NCBI GenBank assembly: GCA_029216955.1
Contig: JANAVB010033216.1
Location: forward strand, 8,363,492 to 8,427,491
DNA: 64,000 nt
Source of the DNA: Iris pallida
Lineage: Eukaryota; Streptophyta; Magnoliopsida; Asparagales; Iridaceae
Direction of reading: 5' to 3'
In this document: positions 56,662-64,000 of the stretch, piece by piece
Numbering within the stretch: position 1 is the stretch's first letter
Layout: each line of letters begins with the position of its first letter
Translations under genes and position numbers: made by a program
Notes under the pieces: model-generated
Database searches by the model: none
Told to the model about the DNA's origin: nothing
Seen by the model: the letters and a program-made list of their open reading frames with translations, nothing else

Positions 56662-56741
<80 letters not shown>
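56662..56741. repeat. (AT)40 microsatellite in 3' LTR D
   Basis: Forty units here, against only about seven at the same place in the other LTR (63702-63714). The two LTRs were identical at insertion, so the change came later. Confidence 0.98.
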
Positions 56742-56743
<2 letters not shown>

Positions 56744-57179
56744 AAATGAATTGCATTGAATTTCAATTCAGTTCCAATATTCATTTCCTTTCAATTCAAT
56801 TTACTGCTATACTATATAATAAAATAATAATAATAACAGAGGCCACCACCATTTGCACTTGTTGCTTTAGGCAGTGGTACAAGTCATATTTGTAGGGCAG
56901 AGTGTTTGTGATGTACATATTTCTATATATATATAAATACACTTATATATTAATCTCCATAAATCTAAACAAAACCTCTATGTTCTCTATTCCTAGTGTA
57001 AGACCCATCCATGTAAATATGTAACATTTACTTGACGAAAATAATATAACCAATAATTATATTATAGACTAAATTCATCTACTAAATAATTATTTATAAA
57101 ATCTAAAAATCACCCTTTACTCAAACAAACAAATAAAAAAAATAATTATTTTAAAATTATTCCGGGAAGGGGAGTTACA

Positions 57180-57205
57180 AATCTACCCACCTTAAAATAA
57201 TTTCG
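57180..57205 (-). promoter_or_regulatory. Polypurine tract of element D
   Basis: On the minus strand AATTATTTTAAGGTGGGTAG then ATT, directly before TGTAACTCC, and preceded by TTTCGAGGACGAA. This is the clearest Ty3-type 3' end among the gene-free elements. Confidence 0.7.
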
Positions 57206-60200
57206 TCCTCGAAATTCTAATTCATAAATATTCCTTAAAATTCACAAAGAAGGTCTAACTTAACCTTAATCTCCTCAATTTAATTTTTTTCCAAAAATAT
57301 TTTATAACCCCTCCTAGCCATATAGCCTCCAAGACTTCTACCCACCTTTGGTCACACTACTCCTCAAACTAAAATTTGTACGTCTTCTAACTGGTTGCTA
57401 ACAATCCTATCAACAAATATCTACTGCATGTGGCATCTATGATTCCTCTCCTATCTACCGAGCAACCCAACTTAACAAGCAACAAACTTACACCAGTGTC
57501 TAAGAATATTGATAAACTCTAACGAGCATGACCATTCGTCGCTCCGAAATAGGTAGGACATGAAGGTAAGGAAGATTAATCAAGAGCAGATATGAAGCTT
57601 TAAGGGTGGTAAAAGTATCTTAATAATACAGATAGAAAAAGAGTTTACGAACTATTGTCTTATTTACTAGATTGGACTACTCTAGCCTAGTCACTTGCTA
57701 AATCGAAAAAGTCTTCATTTCCTAGAGAGGTTTGCAATCTGTGGACTACGGAAAATCTGTTCTCTGAATTAATCCGAACAAGGTTCAAAAATAGGACGGA
57801 ACTGGAGAAGTCAAGATTGTGATCTTTTCCGTGGTTATTTAAACACACGAGCAAGGGATAAAACGCAATACAAATTCGTATCACCACTTCCAGGTAGATG
57901 GAATATTGGTTACGAATGATTTCACAATCTAAGAGGAAAGACTACATAATATGTATAGGGACCTATTTCAAAATAGTTCGGTTTTATAATCCAGATGTAG
58001 TGGTATGCATGGATGGGTTTTACTGGCCTTAATGGGTTCCCTCATTGGACATCAATCGTTGGTTGGATGAAACCCTAGATTTCAATCTATATCGACTGGA
58101 CAAAAATCCCAATGATAAACTATTTCTACTAAGTTAGGGTAACCTGGAGTAAGTTTTTTTTTTACCCAAGTGGTTGAGCTAGTTGGGCAGTCGGATTGGT
58201 TAAATAGGTTATGTAAGCCCTGTAGGTGCGCCTTCCGTGACTTTTGTGTTTAAGTAGCCCGAGAAGACACAATTAAATGGCACACTAGTGACATGTGCAT
58301 AATGGGCTTCCAGTCAATCACAACCATATATTGGGTCGAAAGGTTCGGGTCGAGTTAGAGTCTCTAATTGCAGCCCGAAAGTATACGATTATTATGGTAA
58401 GGGTTAAAGCTAGTCCCTTTGACCTGAAAGTCGTACTATATAAATAGAGTACAAGGGGACAGATTTGAGTGGGACATGATATAACTAGATGAAGATGGAC
58501 TCGTCTAGATCTTACATGTGAAATTCGTTGGAAGATAACAGCTGGTCTCGTGCTCCGAATATTAATGGCACGGTCGGGGACACAAAATGATCTAAATGGA
58601 AAGTGGGACAACAAAGGGCACTAGTTATCATTCTAATGGTAATTATTCTAATCACTCGGTAAATCCTGGTATATCCTAAAAAGTTTTAGAAGACTTACGG
58701 TCTACCCACCTTAGAAGCTAGGACATGGTTTTAGGAATGGTGAGGTTTAGGAGGATTCCGTGGTCCAGGTACTTACCTCGACTCTTGTTAAAAGAGAACA
58801 AGGCACGGCGTTACAGGATACCGTGGATATAGGTCATGTCAAGGATCGTTCCTCAATAAATAGAGAACGAGCGTGTACAACGACGCATGGTCGATAAAAT
58901 AGAATGATCTATTCATCTATGGTTTACAAGAGTTATCGACGGGGTAACCAACGCTAAGGTAAAGCATATGAAAAGATTTCTAACAACTGAGTCGTGAATT
59001 TCTATTTGTGTCAACCTGCCAGACTATCGTCACAAGGGTTGTAGTGATGATGTATTGCTGTTGACAACTGGTAGGTCACAATATGACAGGGTATTTAAGC
59101 TATGGTATTGGCTAAGCTAGTGACTGTGGTATTCCAGCACTAGTTAGGTCTTAATAATAAAATTTACATAAATAGAGCAATTTTTGTTGGAAACCAATCT
59201 CGGGATGAGTGTCACGGTAAATGATTACCCTATTGTCCACTCATCTCATGTCTAACTGTGGGCTTCGGTCGAGGAAGGGTTGGTTCAAGGCTTAAGGGTT
59301 GCTAGTTAAGGCAAGCTTCCAACAAATAATTAGAGACTCGCAACATTTGGTTTCTTGAGAATAGATAGTCTCCTAGGTTGGCGTTCTGACTAAAGGTAAA
59401 ATCCTAATCATTCTCAAATTCAGATAGCTCGAAAGTCTCAATAGTAGTTTGAGGGTCGATGGGAGAACGAGTAACTCAATCACATGACCGGCCGATGGTA
59501 GCTACACTTGTGCCTACTATTATCATAGCCATGGGAATACTCTGTATCTCTCTACCATCACGAGCTTTCGTCTTTCTAAATCGGTGAAAGATAAAAACAA
59601 TAAAGAATTCAAGGGAGATGTTACTGAATACAATGTCGTGTTTCAAGGGCGAACATATAATTCAAGAGGAATTGTCAATACAGTCGCGAATGAGATCCTA
59701 GATACCTCTACATCTCAATCCACGTAGGATAATTAAATGAAGTGCGAACCAAATGCATCATGGTTGATCAGACCATAATATACTGATTCTGATTAGACAA
59801 TATGTTAGCAGGCGTACCCACTAAACATATGTCTTGAATCAAGCTCGAGAACAGAGTAAGCTTGCAAAACTAGGCTGTAGTAGCAGCATTGGTCAAGATA
59901 GTCGAAATACAAGTATGCGAGATTTTTGAAAGAATGTACAAATAGTTCGAGTTTTGCGAGAATCAAACCTTACCCGGTATTCTTGCTTATACGGTCTTCC
60001 TACTATCTTCTTATCCACAAGGACTTGGTCAACTAATGGGTTATGGAACTCTGGATTCTATATTCTTGGTAACTTATTAGTGTCAGTCAATAACCTCGTC
60101 CATAGATCACAAGGACCACGGAATGCTAGGTCGGGAGACACGTTACCCAACTTACAGAACTTCCACTAGTGTTGGCTTCGGGTCTTATGAGACATACATG

Positions 60201-61233
60201 GTTTTGTCCTATCCTCCATAGTATCCTGAACTTGTAATCACGTCTGAAGTCATTTCACCGAGAGTTATGCCTCGCTCATATACTCGGACTGTGGTAAACC
60301 CTTGGGTTCATGATTTCAGGGTGGTATGCTCTCTGATACTCTACCTTATATTGACATCAAGGTGACTACGGTCAAAGAGGACCACTAACTATAATTTAGT
60401 AATATTCTATAACTTATAATTCTTCAAAAGGATTTCAATTCTATGGGTTGTGTCTCGCCAGTGCGCTGCTGGCTGCAGTGAACCCACATTCTCCACTCTC
60501 AAATAATTGACGACAGTGCGCTGCTGTCTAGTCATTACGAGTCAACCATCATTCCTTTATCTGTAAAAATTCCTGGGCTTCTAGGGACTCGAACAAGTCA
60601 ACTATGTAATAAGGCATAATTATTTGTCCTATCAGTCACAATCTTTAAAATAAGAGGTTGCACAGGAAAGAAATATCTGAGGATAAAGAAATACAACATT
60701 CTAACTATTCCATTGTATTCAAATATTGGGGAAAAACTTGAACCGAAACTAACTCGAGGTCCGTATATGGATAATCTATTCAGAAATTATATAAAATAAT
60801 AATCCTTAGGGCAAAATAGGGACTGAGGAGGCAATTCGGACTAAGATGTGAGGATGATATCTAAAGGGGCAAAAAGAAGGAATTGCACCATTTATCAAGG
60901 TTAAACTATTAATTCTAGAAAGTCATGTATCACCAAGTGAACAATCTATCCACATTGGATCATGTCGTCATATCAAAAGGTAGTCGTATACCTATGGGGA
61001 TTGACAAACTATCAAAATTAATAACTCCTCATCTAAATGGCATGGCCTAGACTACCCATCTGTAAATTTATATAAGGGACTCCTAGTCTTAGTCATTCTC
61101 GTAAATTAAATTAATCCTAATTCGTGAATGAGCATTTCCTTGTCGCAGGCTCGCAATAGTACGGCTAACTTAAGTACTATCACGAGTTCGCATGACTTGC
61201 GAAAACAGACCTGCATGGGCCACCACAAAAACT
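57206..61233 (-). other. 4-kb interior of element D, no recognisable gene
   Basis: No zinc knuckle, DSG, (F/Y)(I/V)DD, HHCC or DDE motif was seen on either strand, and no open frame exceeds about 100 codons. Read on the minus strand it opens AGTTTTTGTGGTGGCCCATG, like element C. The TTTCGAGGACGAA word by the purine tract is the only trace of a former Ty3 coding end. Confidence 0.6.
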
Positions 61234-64000
61234 TGTCACGACCCGCACCCGTTTTTTTTTTAACGGATACGAGACGTGTCCAAGCCAGCCTACGCCGCAG
61301 TGTCGGCGGTAGAACGCTGTCACGGCCATGAAGATCAAATCACAAATAATGCTCACTCACATAATTAATTTAACTTACAATGATCACAAGTTTTACATTT
61401 GTAGAAAAATATAAACTTGTACATATAACAGAATAACTACAACTCCACTATCTAACTAGTCTCTAGGCTTTTGTCTGCAAATATTCCCGTCTCTCCCCAA
61501 GCTAAGTGAATCCACGGCTAACCTGAAAATGTTGGTTTCCAGTCAGGAATGGAACGAGCACAATTCACTTAATGCAATTTCAAATAAAGAAAATGACTAT
61601 AAAACAAAGGTTAGACATCAATCATGAGTTTTGAAAATAAACAGTAAATACGAAAAACTAATAGTAAATAAATAGACACTAAATACTTTTCCCAACTGTT
61701 AGAAGTACCTTTGACATGTGATCAGTCTGGGATACTACACCGCACGGTCTACGAGATCTACTTGCAGAAAAGTAAACACTGTCTACGAGATCTACTTGCA
61801 GAAAAGTAAACACTGTCTACGAGATCTACTTGCAGAAAAGTAAACGAGGTCTACGAGATCTACTACATAAAAGTAACAATGTCTACGAGATCTACTGCAT
61901 GAAAGTAACAATGTCTACGAGATCTACTGCATAAAAGTAACAATGTCTACGAGATCTACTGCATGAAAGTAACAATGTCTACGAGATCTACTGCATGAAA
62001 GTAAATGAGGTCTACGGTCGGATCACACATCCTTGGTACTTCTCATTCCCGACTCAACAATTTATAATAGAAAAATAATCACATAACCAATGACCAATCA
62101 ATGAAATATAGTAAAAATCAATATCGAAATGCAGACAATAAACTGTACTCGCCTGTGGTCCTGTGCTGGTAAAACCGATGATCTGAGCCACTTAGTATGC
62201 TACAATAGTCAAAACCCATACAACAGTCCCCGGAAGCTGAAATAAACAATACCAATGATCTCAGAATAGTCCAATTAGCTAGGATTTCCTGTCCTTAAGT
62301 CCAATTCTGGACACAGGGGCAAAACGATAATTTTGGGTCAAAACGGTGTCCGCCATCGGACCTGCTTTACACCGAAAAGCGTGCCAGAGTCAACGGTCTC
62401 TAAAGTCATCAAACTACATGTTTACGGATCCAATTTTCTGATATGAACCCAACCGTATGTCCAGAGTTAGATTCCGGCGGGCCGTGCACAAAATCGCCCG
62501 TTGAGTGGGATCGTGGGGCCCATAAAACGGTGATTTTATCATCAGTCTCAGAATCGGACCAAACTTGGCATACAGGACCAGAAAAACGATACGGTCCTGT
62601 TGGCGCAAGTTTTGTCCCGATCTGACGAGCGTGCACGAAGTAATTGAGAAATTTGCAACGTGCACGATACGGCAAATTTCGACGGATGCGCATCAAATTC
62701 GTCGTACACACGCGACCAATTTGAATTTCGTCAAAGCCCACACGACCACGAAGTCGTTACGCAGCTTTCGATGCTTTCGGTTCGCGACCACGTCGTCCGG
62801 ATTGGCGTGACGTAAGTCGTGTGGAGCAATTTTCTAGTTTTTAAAATAAGTTTTTGACGAAGTTTACATGTGTTTATTTCTCTGTACAAAGCAAACTTCT
62901 ACAAACTTCCTACTGGAATTTTCTAGCCCTATATGTTGGGTTTAACTTCTGTTTAGAAAGTTTCCTGATTTGAAGGATAGATTGGTGGGAATTTCAATGT
63001 GAAGTTGGGTGTTTGGAACTGTTTTACGAACTGTTAAGAAACAGTTTTTTTGTCGAAGTTCGGGTTCGTTTTACGAAGCATGTAACGCAGAACAAATCAA
63101 AATATCTAAAGAGAATTGAAGTGGGTTATATTGTCAACGTACCTGCGAAGACGATGCGCAAAATGGCACGACGAGATGACAGAAAACTTTACGCAAAGTG
63201 GGGCTCTGGGACTGCTGTCGCTGTGCGTTCCGCACTGTTACGCGCTATCCCGGCGCACGCGCGCTGGTCCGACGGCCCGGCGGCCCTCTAGCCGACGACG
63301 AACGACGCCCAAGTCGGGGGTTGGGGCGGCGCGCTCTGCGTTAGGGTTTGTTGGATCGAACTTTTCTCTGTTCGTATATATGTGTATTGGTCGATGTATA
63401 CTAAGCCGAGGTTTAGGGTCGGCTCGGGAGAGCTACTGCTCCTGGGTTTGTTGGGTGGGCCTGAGCGGCTGGGGTGTTATCCCCCTATGGGCTAGATTGG
63501 CTGATACATAAGTTTGTGTTTGCTTATTATTTTTGCTTGGAAGGATCTATATTTTCGAGCTCTGTGTTCAGTTGCTTGGAAGGATCTATATTCGTTTGTG
63601 TGGGGTGCACGTGAAGCTTATAGTTGATGGCAACCAACTACAACTTGTCTAAGCTGATGCATGATTGCATCCATGCATATTGTTGTTGCAGCAACTTGCA
63701 ACATATATATATATTGAAATAAATTGCATTGAATTTCAATTCAGTTCCAACATTCATTTCCTTTCAATTCAATTTACTGCTATACTATATAATAAAATAA
63801 TAATAATAACAGAGGCCACCACCATTTGCACTTGTTGCTTTAGGCAGTGGTACAAGTCATATTTGTAGGGCAGAGTGTTTGTGATGTACATATTTCTATA
63901 TATATATAAATACACTTATATATTAATCTCCATAAATCTAAACAAAACCTCTATGTTCTCTATTCCTAGTGTAAGACCCATCCATGTAAATATGTAACAT
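61234..64000 (-). repeat. 5' LTR of element D, cut by window edge
   Basis: Matches 54191-57028 of the 3' LTR. It lacks its first 150 bp or so (the TGTAACTCC end), which are beyond 64000. The (AT)n run is short here. Confidence 0.88.
61747..62009. repeat. 32-34-bp tandem array, eight units, in 5' LTR D
   Basis: Same count of units as in the other LTR and the same block order (three long, then short units), but the G/A variant at GCAT(G/A)AAAG is distributed differently among the units. Confidence 0.92.

Larger units (their letters stand above)
54191..57179 (-). repeat. 3' LTR of element D (2989 bp)
   Basis: Colinear with 61234-64000 throughout, with differences of a few percent by eye, mostly transitions. 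It carries the GTTCTACCGTCGACACTGCG block (54244-54279, minus), the CTGACTGGAAACC block, an eight-unit tandem array and a (TA)n run of 40 units. Plus-strand open frames at 55970-56470 are antisense to the LTR and are broken in the other copy. Confidence 0.88.
54191..64000 (-). mobile_element. Element D: large retrotransposon derivative without genes, runs off the right edge
   Basis: Minus-strand element with its 3' LTR at 54191-57179, interior 57180-61233, and the start of its 5' LTR at 61234 to beyond 64000. The LTR tips are TGTAACTCC and GGGTGCGGGTCGTGACA. It entered the 3' LTR of C at CCCTGGGCT. The interior has a good purine tract and a primer-site-like start but no gag or pol, which matches a LARD. 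By comparison of the two LTRs, the element should end about 150 bp past the window. Confidence 0.85.

Overview
The window looks like the nuclear DNA of a flowering plant with a large, repeat-rich genome. The evidence is plant-type LTR retrotransposons of both Ty3 and Ty1-copia classes, a CACTA transposon with plant-style subterminal repeats, a Tourist-like MITE, AT-rich DNA with long (TA)n runs, and no bacterial-style gene packing. I could not narrow the lineage further. I see no host protein-coding gene and no tRNA or rRNA gene. Essentially every recognisable coding stretch belongs to a decayed transposon.

Layout from left to right. 1-1783: an LTR-like end, then a broken gag-only retrotransposon interior that carries a striking 186-bp inverted duplication. 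1784-14895: three LTRs of one long-LTR family (here called E). The first is split by a full-length 8.5-kb Ty3/Gypsy element of the Tekay (Del) type, 1924-10427, with LTRs of 1.82 kb, a tRNA-iMet primer site and a 5-bp target duplication. Its gag-pol has many stops and has lost integrase residues. 14896-18671: the 3' interior tails and LTR of related elements. 18676-24411: a degenerate Ty1-copia copy (+ strand), itself split by a reversed Tekay-like solo LTR. 24412-27743: mostly featureless AT-rich DNA with one Tourist-like MITE.

27744-35305: a nearly complete Ty1-copia element on the minus strand, with 1.25-1.29 kb LTRs and an almost matching 5-bp target duplication. Its gag-pol is spoiled by only two stops and one frameshift. 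35306-37534 is unassigned. 37535-39397 is another decayed minus-strand copia pol.

39398 to beyond 64000: a deep nest built on one non-autonomous LTR element (here called C) with 2.7-kb LTRs and only 927 bp of interior. Its 5' LTR holds a 6.2-kb CACTA element, which in turn holds a 2.7-kb solo LTR (family B). Its 3' LTR holds a 3.4-kb solo LTR (family E) and a large minus-strand element (here called D) with 3-kb LTRs and a 4-kb interior without recognisable genes. D runs off the right edge.

The families B, C, D, E and G are local names for long-LTR elements. C, D, E and G share short conserved blocks inside their LTRs, and their interiors, where visible, carry no recognisable pol. The insertion order can be read from nesting and target duplications: copia remnant, then C, then CACTA, E solo and D, then B solo inside CACTA. 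All identifications were made by eye from motifs and alignments; no database search was run.
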